This document shows positions 1-9,492 of a stretch of DNA of 64,000 nucleotides, one piece after another. The notes beneath the pieces were generated by a model. It had not been told where the DNA came from. It made no database searches and saw nothing but the letters and a program-made list of their open reading frames with translations. Numbering within the stretch: the first letter of the stretch is position 1; each line of letters opens with the position of its first letter. A program made the translations under genes and the position numbers. The DNA comes from Alphaproteobacteria bacterium (GTDB lineage Bacteria > Pseudomonadota > Alphaproteobacteria > CAAHEQ01 > UBA3637), in NCBI GenBank assembly GCA_017466695.1, contig JAFTTR010000007.1, positions 51,690-115,689 of the forward strand. Reading direction: 5' to 3'.

Positions 1-2
1 GG

Positions 3-1499
3 GAAGCCTTTGCCAAAGGGATTCGCAACTTTGATAGTGGGATTTTTGAAGTTGAAAATTTACCCCGTATTGTGCGATATGCTGGGCGTGAGGTGTATGA
101 TTTGCTCCCCTATTTAGCCAGCTTAAAACCAAGTAAAAAAGAAAGAAAAGATTTTTCAACAGCTGAAGATTTGTTCCAACTTGCTCAAAAAGCAGGGTAT
201 AGAGTTATTTATGCCGATACTTTAGAAAAACAAAATTTAATTCAAAATTTATTTCTCCCCAATGAAGAATTGTGCACTTTTAAAGATAGCTATCGTTTTA
301 AGAATTATCATATTTTTCATTTGATAAAGGAGGGGGCTGAAAAGCTCAATCGAGCTGATTTTTACGGTAAAGAGGAGAGGGAAGATGAATATGGCACCTC
401 CGTGTTGAGCATTCAAATTTCTAAACAAGGGGGATTCATTAAAATTTGTAATCGATATAATCACACGGTTGAAAATCCGGATAATACCTTTTATTCCAAC
501 CCTGATGCGATTATTGACGGCATGACGCTTGCGATTGAAAAGTTTATAGGACAACACATTGAAACAGGTGGCGTTGATGTTCCGAATGGATATTTGAATT
601 TTGATGGTTGCTTGTATAAATATCATTTGGAATCGGATAATATCTTTTTTGGCACTGATTTTTATATCAAGGATAATCATGTTCATTTTATCAACAAAGA
701 TTATCAAATGATTGTGGATTGTTTTTTGGTTGATTTGAAAGAAAATAAAATCAAACCGTTGCATGATATGAGTGGGGATGGACGAAAGGTGGTTTATTTT
801 CATTCAACATTTAATCATGTGGCATTGATTTTAAAAGAAATGGAACAAGGGGGACGTTTGACACGAAGAAAAGAAAATGACAGTGATGTTGTTTTATTAG
901 ATGGTCGTGCGATTTTAAAATCAAAACAGGGGGTAATGACTTATTTGCACTTGACAAAACCCTTTGAATATAAAGGAAATTTGTTTTGTTATCATGATTC
1001 AATTGAAGAGGTTTATTTAGATAATTTAGAAAAAATGGATAGCGTAGAGTTATTTGCCTCCTTTTTTTCATGTAGCAATTTAAAAGTACTTTCACTTCCC
1101 AAGTTAAAAGAGGTTTCATCTGGAAGCATTTCACATTTACCAATGTTGCGAGAGCTTGATTTGAAAAATGTGGAAAAAGTAGGGCGTGGTTGTTTGAATT
1201 ATTTGGGGCGTGTAATAAGCCTTGAATTGCCAAGATTAAAAGAGTTGGATTCTTTTTCATTAAGTCATAATAAATTTATGCAATCAATTATACTTAAAAA
1301 TCTAAAAGAGTTGAAAAAAGAAAGCATTACGTATCATCCCTTATTAACGCGGGTTGAGCTTTCTTCTGATATGCAAGAAATTCATGAAACAGCCCTTCAG
1401 CATAATCCTTTTTTGGTGCAAAAAAAGGCGCTTTTTAAAATAAATAAAAATCAAATTCCTAATTTAAGCCGTAGCAACAAAGGACGTCAGTATGAGTAA
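3..1499 (+). CDS. LRR-array protein 1 (5' end outside the window)
   Basis: The reading frame is open from the first bases, so the start lies upstream; 498 residues are visible. It begins inside the conserved N-terminal motif (EAFAKGIRNFDSGIF, then YAGR). Next come the family's central block (AGYRVIYADTLEKQN, REDEYGTSVLSIQ, NRYNHTVENPDNTF), a third block with KDYQMIVDCFLVDLKEN, and about five leucine-rich repeats of the LPKLKEV / LSHNKFMQSI type. No signal peptide would be expected judging from its paralogues. At DNA level it is closest to the gene at 9493, with long near-identical stretches between about 150 and 540. Its C-terminus (KGRQYE) overlaps the next gene by 8 bases. Function is unknown; a cytosolic or secreted-effector LRR protein is possible. 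Confidence 0.9.
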   Translation, partial: EAFAKGIRNFDSGIFEVENLPRIVRYAGREVYDLLPYLASLKPSKKERKDFSTAEDLFQLAQKAGYRVIYADTLEKQNLIQNLFLPNEELCTFKDSYRFKNYHIFHLIKEGAEKLNRADFYGKEEREDEYGTSVLSIQISKQGGFIKICNRYNHTVENPDNTFYSNPDAIIDGMTLAIEKFIGQHIETGGVDVPNGYLNFDGCLYKYHLESDNIFFGTDFYIKDNHVHFINKDYQMIVDCFLVDLKENKIKPLHDMSGDGRKVVYFHSTFNHVALILKEMEQGGRLTRRKENDSDVVLLDGRAILKSKQGVMTYLHLTKPFEYKGNLFCYHDSIEEVYLDNLEKMDSVELFASFFSCSNLKVLSLPKLKEVSSGSISHLPMLRELDLKNVEKVGRGCLNYLGRVISLELPRLKELDSFSLSHNKFMQSIILKNLKELKKESITYHPLLTRVELSSDMQEIHETALQHNPFLVQKKALFKINKNQIPNLSRSNKGRQYE

Positions 1500-3468
1500 A
1501 TCAGTGTATGAAACAATTAAACGCCAAAATGGAGAAGCTTTTGCTCAAGCGATTAGACGGTATGATAATGGGATTTTTGATGTTGAAAATCTGCCTGAAA
1601 TTGTGAAATTTGCAGGCAGAAATCCAATTCCCTTACTCCCTTTTTTAGAAAGTTTAAAGCAAGTTAAAATTCCAGAGGTGGAAACGGAGAAATCCCCTTT
1701 TGAACTTTTAAAAGAGGCTGGATATAAAGCTTTTTATGCGAATACACTTGAAAAACAAAATTCAATTGAGCCTTATTATACTGAAAATGAGGCTTTGTGT
1801 ACGTTTATGGATAAATCAAGATATATTCGCTATCATATTATTCATGCCATAAAAGAGGGGGCAGAGCAGTTGAAACGTTCTGATTTTAAAGGAAAAGAAA
1901 AAAGAGAGGATGAATATGGCGTTTCTGTTTTATCTATTCAAATTTTAAAAGAAGGTGGCTTTATTTCCATTAAAAACAGATATAATCATGGAGTGGAAAA
2001 TTCAGATAATACCTATAATTCGAACCCTGATAACATTATTAAAGGTCTGTCTTTGGCACTTAAAAGACATTTTAATGTTGATTTTTCCTCTCAAGAAAAA
2101 GATTTACCAATAGGATATCAATTCATTGATGGAAAAATTTATAAATACCACACGGAGAGGGAACATATCTATTTTGGGGACAGGTTTTATATTCAAAATG
2201 GCGTTGTGAATTTTTTAGATAAAGATTTTGAAATTGTGGTGGATGATTTTGTTATTGATTTAAAAAGAAAAAAAGTTTATTACCCAGAGGTAAATGGGTC
2301 TTTAAAAAAGACAAGTCAAAAGTCACAAGACAAATCAAATTTACATTTATTGATTGAAGATGAAATTAAAGACAAAGTGGTGCGTGTTTCAAAATCAGGG
2401 GATGAAAAAGCGCTATTTGTCAATGGAAATTTGATTTTGAAAGCAAAAGCCAATCAATTAACACATCTTTATTTACCAAGTACAAAGCGTCAAGCTGCTT
2501 CTTTATTTAACTTTCATCCAACAATTGAGGTGTTTGAATCAGCTTTTATTTCTGAAATTCAAGGGACTTCTTTTTACCATTGTCCTTGTTTAAAAGAGGT
2601 TAAAATGCCGTTGGTGAAAGAAATTTTGGGAATGTTTATGGTGAATAATAAGGCACTTGTTGAGGTGGATTTTCCTTCTTTAGAAAAAATGGGGAAAAAT
2701 TCTTTTCTTCAATTACCAAGTATATCCAAATTGGTGTTTTTCTCTTTAAAAGAGGTGGGACCTTATTGTTTAAGAGAGTTGAATGGATTAACCAAGTTAT
2801 CAGCCCCTCAGCTTGAAAAAGTGGGTTTAAATTCCTTACAAAAATTGTTGAGCCTTGCAACACTTGAATTAGGCGCCTTAAAAATGTGTGATAATGGGGT
2901 GATTTCTTCTTGTCCACAGCTTAAAGAAATTAAACTACAAAAACTTCAAAGTTTGGCTGATTATTGTGTCTGTGATGTGCCTAAATTAGAAGTTTTAGAT
3001 ATTCCTTTGTTGGAAAAAATGGGTGATTTTTCATTGAATAATTTGGGACTGAAATCCCTTTTTCTTCCCACTTTAAAAGAGGTTGGGAATGAGTGTTTAT
3101 ATCGCAATAAGAAATTAAGAAAGGCTGTGTTCCTAAATTTGGAAAAAACGGGGGCTGGCTTTCTTTCAAATTGTAACTGTTTGATGGAAGTGGAAGTTCC
3201 AAATTTAAAGGAATTTCAAACAGATATTTTTAAAAAGTCAAACAATTTAAAAGTGATTAAAGCTGATTCATTAGCTCAAATTTCAAAATATGCTGGGTTG
3301 AAATATTTGCCTTCTTTGATGTGTTTATATGCCCCTTTATTAGATGAAAGGTCATTGTTTGCGAGCTTTTATTTGCACCCATTTCAAGAACAGCTTATCT
3401 TACGCAGTGGCTCAAAAGAATATCTTCAAATGATGCGTGAAGGGCAAAAGGGGCGTCTTTATGAGTAA
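1492..3468 (+). CDS. LRR-array protein 2
   Basis: A 658-residue protein and the first complete member of the array. Residues 1-55 carry the family signature (SVYETIKRQNGEAF, FAGR). Residues about 70-200 form a conserved block with YNHGVENSDNTYNSNPDNII. Residues about 205-320 are a variable beta-rich block, and from about 335 on there are roughly a dozen LRRs of 22-23 residues with the LPxLKEV...CxxL pattern of BspA/TpLRR (LRR_5) proteins. There is no signal peptide, TM segment or cell-wall anchor. The start is fixed by AAAGGA upstream and an 8-base overlap with gene 1. The tail KGRLYE overlaps a truncated paralogue start at 3461. LRR fold is well supported; I recognise no named family in the N-terminal module. 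Confidence 0.9.
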   Translation: MSKSVYETIKRQNGEAFAQAIRRYDNGIFDVENLPEIVKFAGRNPIPLLPFLESLKQVKIPEVETEKSPFELLKEAGYKAFYANTLEKQNSIEPYYTENEALCTFMDKSRYIRYHIIHAIKEGAEQLKRSDFKGKEKREDEYGVSVLSIQILKEGGFISIKNRYNHGVENSDNTYNSNPDNIIKGLSLALKRHFNVDFSSQEKDLPIGYQFIDGKIYKYHTEREHIYFGDRFYIQNGVVNFLDKDFEIVVDDFVIDLKRKKVYYPEVNGSLKKTSQKSQDKSNLHLLIEDEIKDKVVRVSKSGDEKALFVNGNLILKAKANQLTHLYLPSTKRQAASLFNFHPTIEVFESAFISEIQGTSFYHCPCLKEVKMPLVKEILGMFMVNNKALVEVDFPSLEKMGKNSFLQLPSISKLVFFSLKEVGPYCLRELNGLTKLSAPQLEKVGLNSLQKLLSLATLELGALKMCDNGVISSCPQLKEIKLQKLQSLADYCVCDVPKLEVLDIPLLEKMGDFSLNNLGLKSLFLPTLKEVGNECLYRNKKLRKAVFLNLEKTGAGFLSNCNCLMEVEVPNLKEFQTDIFKKSNNLKVIKADSLAQISKYAGLKYLPSLMCLYAPLLDERSLFASFYLHPFQEQLILRSGSKEYLQMMREGQKGRLYE

Positions 3469-3607
3469 GTTTAAATCGGTTTACGACATTATTAAACGTC
3501 AAAATGGGGAAGCTTTTGCTAAGGCTATTCGCCGGTTTGATAGTGGCATTTTTGATATCCCTAATTTGCCTCTTTTTATAAAAAATGGGTTTATAAACAA
3601 GATTTAG
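3461..3607 (+). pseudogene. Truncated remnant of an LRR-array gene (48 codons)
   Basis: A normal family start (SVYDIIKRQNGEAFAKAIRR, then FDSGIFDIPNLP) runs for 38 codons. It then leaves the family sequence and stops ten codons later at TAG. The first roughly 115 bases are almost identical to the start of the gene at 5512, with only about three differences from position 3474 on, and they keep the usual 8-base overlap with gene 2. The gene at 3732, with its own promoter, sits between the remnant and its near-copy. This suggests an insertion or an unequal recombination event that split an ancestral gene 2 / gene 4 junction. Confidence 0.85.
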
Positions 3608-3667
3608 AACGTGCAAATAATTAAAAATATATTCTTTTTTATATTTTAAAATATCTGTCAAATTTTA

Positions 3668-3696
3668 TTGATAAAATGTTAAAAATATGATATAAT
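3668..3696 (+). promoter_or_regulatory. Sigma-70 promoter for LRR-array gene 3
   Basis: TTGATA at 3668-3673 and TATAAT at 3691-3696 with a 17-base spacer, and an extended -10 (TGA before TATAAT). Expected start of transcription is near 3703, about 30 bases before the ATG at 3732. It is the only strong promoter I can read inside the array. The surrounding 3608-3731 holds nothing else that I recognise. Confidence 0.8.
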
Positions 3697-3731
3697 ACGC
3701 CAAATTTTTTATTTAACATATGGGTGAGTTA

Positions 3732-5492
3732 ATGGCAAAATCAGTTTATGATCTTATTAAACGTCAAAATGGTGAGAAGTTTGCAAGAAGTATTCGTGAC
3801 TTTGATTCTCGCATTTTTGAGATTGAAAATATTCTTCAAATTGTTAAATACGCTGGTCGAGATGCTGAACCTATTTTGTCTTTTTTATCAGGTTTAATTA
3901 ACTTAGATAAGGAAGAAAAACAAGAAAAAGTTGAAGACCCTATTTATTTGCTCAACCAGGCCGGATATAATGCTTTTGTTGTTAATACGTTGGAAGAAAA
4001 AAATTCGATTGAAAAATATTATTTTGTTGATAAGGATAAAAGAATTGATGAACGTATTTGCACACTAAGAGATCCTTCACGTCATGAATTTTATTATATT
4101 GTTCATGCAATTAAGGATGGGGCTGAAAATTTAAATCGTTTGGATTTTACCAATCCTGAACGCCAAGATGAATATGGAACTTCTGTTATTTCTATTCAAA
4201 TGAGAAAATCTGGTGGGCATATTTCAATTAAAAATCGATATAATCATTCAGTTTCAAATTGTGATAATACATTTAATTCTAATCCTGACAACATTATCGA
4301 GGGGTTGACAGATTCTTTGCAAAAATATTTTCAAGTCAGTTTTAAAATCCCAAAACAAAATATTCCAAATGGTTTTACTTATCAAAATGGGCATTTGTAT
4401 AAGTATGAAAGTGAGCATAACAATGTTTATTTTGCAAAGGATAGTTATTTAAAAAATGGTGTTGTGCATGAAATAAACAAGGGGCAACAAGTGTTGGCTG
4501 CTATGTATCTTATTGATTTAAAAGAAAAAACAGTTAAGAATCTTGTAAGGGAAGATGACCCTTATGCCTATATTTTAACAAAAGAAATGCAAGATAGAAA
4601 AATTCAAAAAACAAACAAAGAGGGCAAAATACAAATTTTGCTTGATAAACAGTTGTTTTTGGAAATCAAAGAAAACGGTTTTGCTTCTAAAGTAAATCTT
4701 GAAAAAACAGAGGAATTGCCAGATAGCTCTTTTTTGAACTTGTTATCTGAGGTTGAAGAATTTAATGCTTTAAATTTAAAAAGATTAGGAGATTATTCCT
4801 GTTGTTCTTCTAATTTGAAAGTGTTTACAGCGCCCAAATTAGAAGAAATGGGGCGTAATTGCCTACATTGTTGTCCCAAATTAGAACATGTTGAACTGCT
4901 TGAACTTAAAAAGATTGGTGCTTATTCTCTGAGTTATTTGGATAATCTCAAGACATTGTGTTTGCCCAAAGTTGAAGAAGTTGGGGATTATGTTATTTCC
5001 TCTTGTGGTAAATTAAAGAGTGTTTCTTTACCACTAGCAAAAAAAATTGGGAAAAATGCCTTAAAAGAAAATTTTATGCAAGAAAAACTTCTTTTGCCAC
5101 AAGTTGAAAGAGTGGATACAGGAGCTATATCGCTTTTAACCGGATTGGCGAGCTTGTATTTGCCGAATTTGGAAGAAGTAGGAGATATGGCGATCTGTCG
5201 AAATGAGAATCTTAAAAAGGTGTTTGCTCCAAAATTAAAAACGGTTGGGGCAGTTAGCTTATACAAGAATGCGCCTAAGTGTGTTGTTGAAGCTGTTTCT
5301 TTGCAAAGTGCTGGTTTGGGCTCTTTAGAAGGTACAAAATACATTGGTCCAAAATTTGAAAGAACAAAACTTGATGAGAATGTAAAGCGAAAATTAAATT
5401 TGATAAATGAAATAAAAGAGAAGAAATCTTCTCAATCTATTTTTTCAAATTTTGTAGGCTGGATAAGAGGGGTATTTTCTCACACACGATAG
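3732..5492 (+). CDS. LRR-array protein 3
   Basis: 586 residues from ATG 3732, chosen over the ATG at 3720 because GGTGAG precedes it and the product then starts MAKSVYDLIKRQNG like its paralogues. It is the most divergent member: YYIVHAIKDGAENLNR and NRYNHSVSNCDNTF replace the commoner forms. The C-terminal third contains about nine LRRs (for example LKTLCLPKVEEVGDY). The last 45 residues are not repeats and end in FVGWIRGVFSHTR, a possible amphipathic helix absent from the others. It has its own promoter, lies between a truncated gene start and gene 4, and does not overlap either neighbour, so it may have joined the array later. Confidence 0.88.
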   Translation: MAKSVYDLIKRQNGEKFARSIRDFDSRIFEIENILQIVKYAGRDAEPILSFLSGLINLDKEEKQEKVEDPIYLLNQAGYNAFVVNTLEEKNSIEKYYFVDKDKRIDERICTLRDPSRHEFYYIVHAIKDGAENLNRLDFTNPERQDEYGTSVISIQMRKSGGHISIKNRYNHSVSNCDNTFNSNPDNIIEGLTDSLQKYFQVSFKIPKQNIPNGFTYQNGHLYKYESEHNNVYFAKDSYLKNGVVHEINKGQQVLAAMYLIDLKEKTVKNLVREDDPYAYILTKEMQDRKIQKTNKEGKIQILLDKQLFLEIKENGFASKVNLEKTEELPDSSFLNLLSEVEEFNALNLKRLGDYSCCSSNLKVFTAPKLEEMGRNCLHCCPKLEHVELLELKKIGAYSLSYLDNLKTLCLPKVEEVGDYVISSCGKLKSVSLPLAKKIGKNALKENFMQEKLLLPQVERVDTGAISLLTGLASLYLPNLEEVGDMAICRNENLKKVFAPKLKTVGAVSLYKNAPKCVVEAVSLQSAGLGSLEGTKYIGPKFERTKLDENVKRKLNLINEIKEKKSSQSIFSNFVGWIRGVFSHTR

Positions 5493-5511
5493 TGAGGAGT
5501 AAGGTTTTTTT

Positions 5512-7305
5512 ATGACAAAATCGGTTTACGATATCATTAAACGTCAAAATGGGGAAGCCTTTGCTAAGGCTATTCGCCGGTTTGATAGTGGCATTTTTGA
5601 TATCCCTAATTTGCCTCAAATTGTGCGTTATGCTGGGCGTAATGCTTTGCCGATTTTATCTTTTTTAGAAGGGCTGAAAGTTGATAAAATAATGGGGGAA
5701 CAAACGGATAAAAAACCTTTTGAACTTTTAAGAAAAGCAGGATATGACGCCTTTTATGTCGATAGCTTAGAAAAACAAAATTCAATCAAACCTTATTTTG
5801 AAGATGAGGAAGCGCTTTGCACCTTTAGTGATGAAAAACGATTTGAAAAATATCACATTATCCATTGTATCAAAAAAGGGGCTGATAAGCTTAAGCGTTC
5901 TGATTTTAAAGGTAAAGAGCAGCGGGAAGATGAATATGGCACTTCAGTGATTTCTATTCAACTTTTAAAAAGAGGGAATTTTATTAAAATCTGCAACAGA
6001 TATAATCACACGGTGAATGCGCCGGATAATACTTTTTATTCTAATCCGGATAACATTATCCCCGGGTTATTAAATGCGTTTGAAAAATATTTTGGAATTT
6101 CTTTAAGAGGCAGTGAAGAACTAATGCCTGATGGCTTTGTTTTTCAAAATGGCCAGCTGTTTAAATTTCATACAGAGAGAAACAATTGTTATATAGGGGA
6201 TGGATTTTATGTTAAAGATGGTGCCGTTTGTAAGCTCAATAAAGATTATGAATTAATGGCAGATTGCTTTATTTTTAATTTGAAAGAAAAGAAAATTACC
6301 TCGTGCGTTTGTGACCAAGATTTGCATGAATACGATTTGGTTAACAAAGAAATTTTTGAAGAAGAAATTAAAAACGTTTCCTTACAAGTTGTGAAGGATG
6401 GGGAAGGTGTTCTCTTACTTGCCAATAACAAGCCTTTTTTAAAACTTGTTCAAGGGGCTATTACTGAAATATATCTTGAAAAAGCAACGCTTGCTCCTAA
6501 AGAGAATTCTTTTTTGCATTTAAAAAAGTTGGTTCTTAAAAATGTAAAAGAGGTGGGAAATGACTTTTTATCGGATAATTATAGTGTCAGAGAGTTTATT
6601 GCGCCTAAACTAGAAAGAACAGGTCGTTTTTTTATCTCGCACACAAATGTTGAAAAAGTTTTTCTGCCAAGATTAAGAAAGATTGGCGAATGTTCTTTTG
6701 GATTTAACAAATTGCTAACAAAGTTGGAACTCAATATGTTAATATCAACAGGGGAGTGTTGTTTTTCTGATAATAAATCTTTAAAATCTCTTGAAGCTCA
6801 TATTTTAAAAGAACTTGATTTTGAGTGTGTTTGTAACAATCCAAAATTAGAGCAGGTACGGATGGATTCCTTGAAAGTTGTTGGGAATGATTCGCTTAGA
6901 AAAAACAAGGCATTAGAAAGTTTAAAACTTAACAAAGTGAAATATCTTTCTTTAGGCTCCCTTTGTCATATGCCTCATTTAAAAGAGATTGAATTAAGAA
7001 AGCTGATTTATGCTTGTGGGGATAATTTGGTTAATCTGCCAGTTTTAAAAAGATTGAATGCCCCTAATCTTGAGGATATAGGGTTTGGTGTAAGTTTATC
7101 TCATACAGGGCTTGAATATTTATTTTTGCCTGCTTTAGAGCACGCCTCTTCAATGAGCTTGGAAGGTAATTTGGAGTTGAAAGAGGTTTATCTTCCAAGA
7201 TTAAAAACAACGTGTGATAGGTTTTCTAAATGTATCAAGTGGCCTTTGAAAAGAGGACGTATTTTGCTGTTAGATAAAAAGAAAGAAGGCTGGGTACACG
7301 CATGA
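5512..7305 (+). CDS. LRR-array protein 4
   Basis: 597 residues; the start is set by GAGGAGTAAGG upstream and the conserved MTKSVYDIIKRQNG. Blocks follow in the family order: YAGR, AGYDAFYVDSLEKQN, NRYNHTVNAPDNTF, then LNKDYELMADCFIFNLKEK, then about ten LRRs from residue 335 on. The repeats contain conserved Cys positions (GECSFGFN, GECCFSDN). The 5' end is nearly identical in DNA to the remnant at 3461. The stop overlaps the next start in an ATGA arrangement (7302-7305), so translation is probably coupled. No export signal is visible. Confidence 0.9.
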   Translation: MTKSVYDIIKRQNGEAFAKAIRRFDSGIFDIPNLPQIVRYAGRNALPILSFLEGLKVDKIMGEQTDKKPFELLRKAGYDAFYVDSLEKQNSIKPYFEDEEALCTFSDEKRFEKYHIIHCIKKGADKLKRSDFKGKEQREDEYGTSVISIQLLKRGNFIKICNRYNHTVNAPDNTFYSNPDNIIPGLLNAFEKYFGISLRGSEELMPDGFVFQNGQLFKFHTERNNCYIGDGFYVKDGAVCKLNKDYELMADCFIFNLKEKKITSCVCDQDLHEYDLVNKEIFEEEIKNVSLQVVKDGEGVLLLANNKPFLKLVQGAITEIYLEKATLAPKENSFLHLKKLVLKNVKEVGNDFLSDNYSVREFIAPKLERTGRFFISHTNVEKVFLPRLRKIGECSFGFNKLLTKLELNMLISTGECCFSDNKSLKSLEAHILKELDFECVCNNPKLEQVRMDSLKVVGNDSLRKNKALESLKLNKVKYLSLGSLCHMPHLKEIELRKLIYACGDNLVNLPVLKRLNAPNLEDIGFGVSLSHTGLEYLFLPALEHASSMSLEGNLELKEVYLPRLKTTCDRFSKCIKWPLKRGRILLLDKKKEGWVHA

Positions 7306-9491
7306 GTCAGGTAGTTTTTAATCAGATTAAAAAACAAAATGGAGAAGCCTTTGCCAAAGCCATTCGAAACTTTGATAATGGGATTTTTGAAATCCCAAAT
7401 TTAGTGGATATGCTAAAATATGCTGGGCGTAATGCGCTCCCTTTATTGGATTATTTAGAAAGTTTAAAAGAAATTGAAGTGGCTGTTGAAACAAAAGCTG
7501 AAGATCCCTTTGTTTTGTTGGACAGGGCTGGGTATCAGGCTTTTTATGCTGATAGTTTGGAAAAACAAAATTCAATTACCCATTATTATGAAAAAGATGA
7601 GCTGCTGTGTACGTTTAAAGATGCTGATAGATATAAAAGATATCACATCATTCATGCGATTAAAAAAAATGTTCATGAAATTAAGCGAGAAAATTTTAGA
7701 GGTATTGAACAAAGAGATGATGCGTATGGTACGTCTGTTATTTCTATTCAAATTTTAAAAACCGGTGGTTTTATTTCCATTAAAAATAGATATAACCATA
7801 CGGTGAATGCCTGTGATAATACGTTTTATTCTAATCCAGATAGGATTATTGAAGGGTTGTCTTTTGCCCTTAGAAAATATTTTCATGTTGATTTTGCTGC
7901 TAAAAAAATGGTGTTTTTGCCAAATGATTATATTTTTGTGAATAATAAAATTTTAAAATATGATGTTGAAAAGAACAACGTTTATATGGGGGATGGCTTT
8001 TATTGTAAAGATAATTCTATCCATGTAATTGATAAAAATTCTCAATTACAAATCGATTCGTTCATTCTTGATTTAAGGACGAAGGAGATTTTAAACCCAA
8101 CAAATGAGGCGTCTTCTTTGTTCAAAATACTTAAAAAGGAAATTGAAGGCGAAACACTGCAAGTTCAAAATAAAAATGGGCTTGTAACAGTGCTTGGTAA
8201 ACAAGGGGAAATTTTAACTTTAAAAGAAAGAGGGCTTAGAAGCATTACCCTTCGAAAGGTTGAAACACTGCCTGAAAGAGCTTTTTATAAACACCCCACA
8301 TTACAAGAGGTTCATGCATTATCCGTTCAATCTTGTTTGCATGATGTGTTAGCTTATTGTCCGAATTTGAAAAAAGTTTTTTTTGAAAAGCTCAATCAAC
8401 TTCGTTTTTCTTTTCTCGAAGGATCTAATTGCCTTGTTCATGCGCCTTTGATTGAAAAACAAGGGGTGAAATTTTTTGGCGCTGTTGCTTTTGATATGAA
8501 TAAAAAGAAGTTCTTAACAAAAGGGCCTTTTTCTTCTGATTTGTTAAGTTTGCTTGAAAATACGCTTCTTTTTAAAAATATAACTTATCAGCAAGAAGGA
8601 GATGAATTTGTTGCCTTATGCGAGGGGAAAACTTGTTTTAAATTCAAAGGGGATAAGTTACTTGAAATGACCCTTTCTTCTCAAGGGGAGTTCAAAAAAG
8701 AATGGGTGATTAGAAATTTACCCGATTTGGAAATTTTAAATGCGCCCAATGTAACAGCTTTTGCTGATAATAATATTGAATGTTGTCCTCGATTGAAAAG
8801 GCTTTCCTTGCCAAAAGTTCAAGTTTTGGGGGAAGGGTGTGTTTCTAATTGTGATGAATTAGAAGAGGTTTTTGCGCCCAACCTTGAATATGTGGGGAAT
8901 TATTCTTTTTCGCATAATAAGATGTTGAAAAAGATAGACTTGCCAGAATTAAAGGAAGTTAAAAATGTGGCTTGTTTTTCATTTAGTGGGTATGAAGAAA
9001 TCAACGCCCCTCAATTGATAAGAGCCGGGTATGGGTTTTGTAAAGAAAATCCCCATCTTAAAAAGATTTATATGCCAATGCTTAAATGTATTGCTGAATT
9101 TTCATTTATGGGTTTGAAGTCGTTGGAAGAAATTGATTTACCTCAATTACAATATATTGAAGGCAGATGTGTTGTTTTAGATAATCCCAAATTAAAAAGG
9201 GCGTCGTTTAACAAATTGATGAATTTCCCCTCTGCAATATTGAAAAATTGCCCTTTGTTGGAGGTGGTTGAGGCTGAAGCACTTTATTCTATTGACAGAG
9301 GATGTTTGAATAATCATCCAAATTTAAAAGAAATTTATGCTCCGAATATATATCTTCCAAAATGCTATTGCGTGAATATAAAATTTGTGAAGAAACGCTT
9401 AAAACGAGTTCATACTTCTCTTTTAGCCTCTCATCATTTGAATAATCAGGTTTATTCCTTCATAGAAAAACAAGAAAATGAGAGGGGGTAA
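7302..9491 (+). CDS. LRR-array protein 5, with an internally repeated module
   Basis: 729 residues, the longest of the array. The usual N-terminal and central blocks (SLEKQNSITHYYEK, NRYNHTVNACDNTF) end near residue 195. A block with LQVQNKNGLVTVLG and GEILTLKERGL leads into a few LRRs. Then, around residues 400-475, a second copy of the same kind of block appears (NITYQQEGDEFVALCEGK, KFKGDKLLEMTL), followed by a second, longer LRR run (ALP/APN types) to residue 700. Reading this as module plus LRR duplicated is inference from the pattern. It starts in the ATGA overlap with gene 4 and ends one base before the next start. Confidence 0.88.
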   Translation: MSQVVFNQIKKQNGEAFAKAIRNFDNGIFEIPNLVDMLKYAGRNALPLLDYLESLKEIEVAVETKAEDPFVLLDRAGYQAFYADSLEKQNSITHYYEKDELLCTFKDADRYKRYHIIHAIKKNVHEIKRENFRGIEQRDDAYGTSVISIQILKTGGFISIKNRYNHTVNACDNTFYSNPDRIIEGLSFALRKYFHVDFAAKKMVFLPNDYIFVNNKILKYDVEKNNVYMGDGFYCKDNSIHVIDKNSQLQIDSFILDLRTKEILNPTNEASSLFKILKKEIEGETLQVQNKNGLVTVLGKQGEILTLKERGLRSITLRKVETLPERAFYKHPTLQEVHALSVQSCLHDVLAYCPNLKKVFFEKLNQLRFSFLEGSNCLVHAPLIEKQGVKFFGAVAFDMNKKKFLTKGPFSSDLLSLLENTLLFKNITYQQEGDEFVALCEGKTCFKFKGDKLLEMTLSSQGEFKKEWVIRNLPDLEILNAPNVTAFADNNIECCPRLKRLSLPKVQVLGEGCVSNCDELEEVFAPNLEYVGNYSFSHNKMLKKIDLPELKEVKNVACFSFSGYEEINAPQLIRAGYGFCKENPHLKKIYMPMLKCIAEFSFMGLKSLEEIDLPQLQYIEGRCVVLDNPKLKRASFNKLMNFPSAILKNCPLLEVVEAEALYSIDRGCLNNHPNLKEIYAPNIYLPKCYCVNIKFVKKRLKRVHTSLLASHHLNNQVYSFIEKQENERG

Positions 9492-9492
9492 T

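Noticed and set aside
249..1260. Open frames on the minus strand inside the LRR genes
   Set aside because: They mirror the codon pattern of the plus-strand genes, have no ribosome-binding sites and give low-complexity products.
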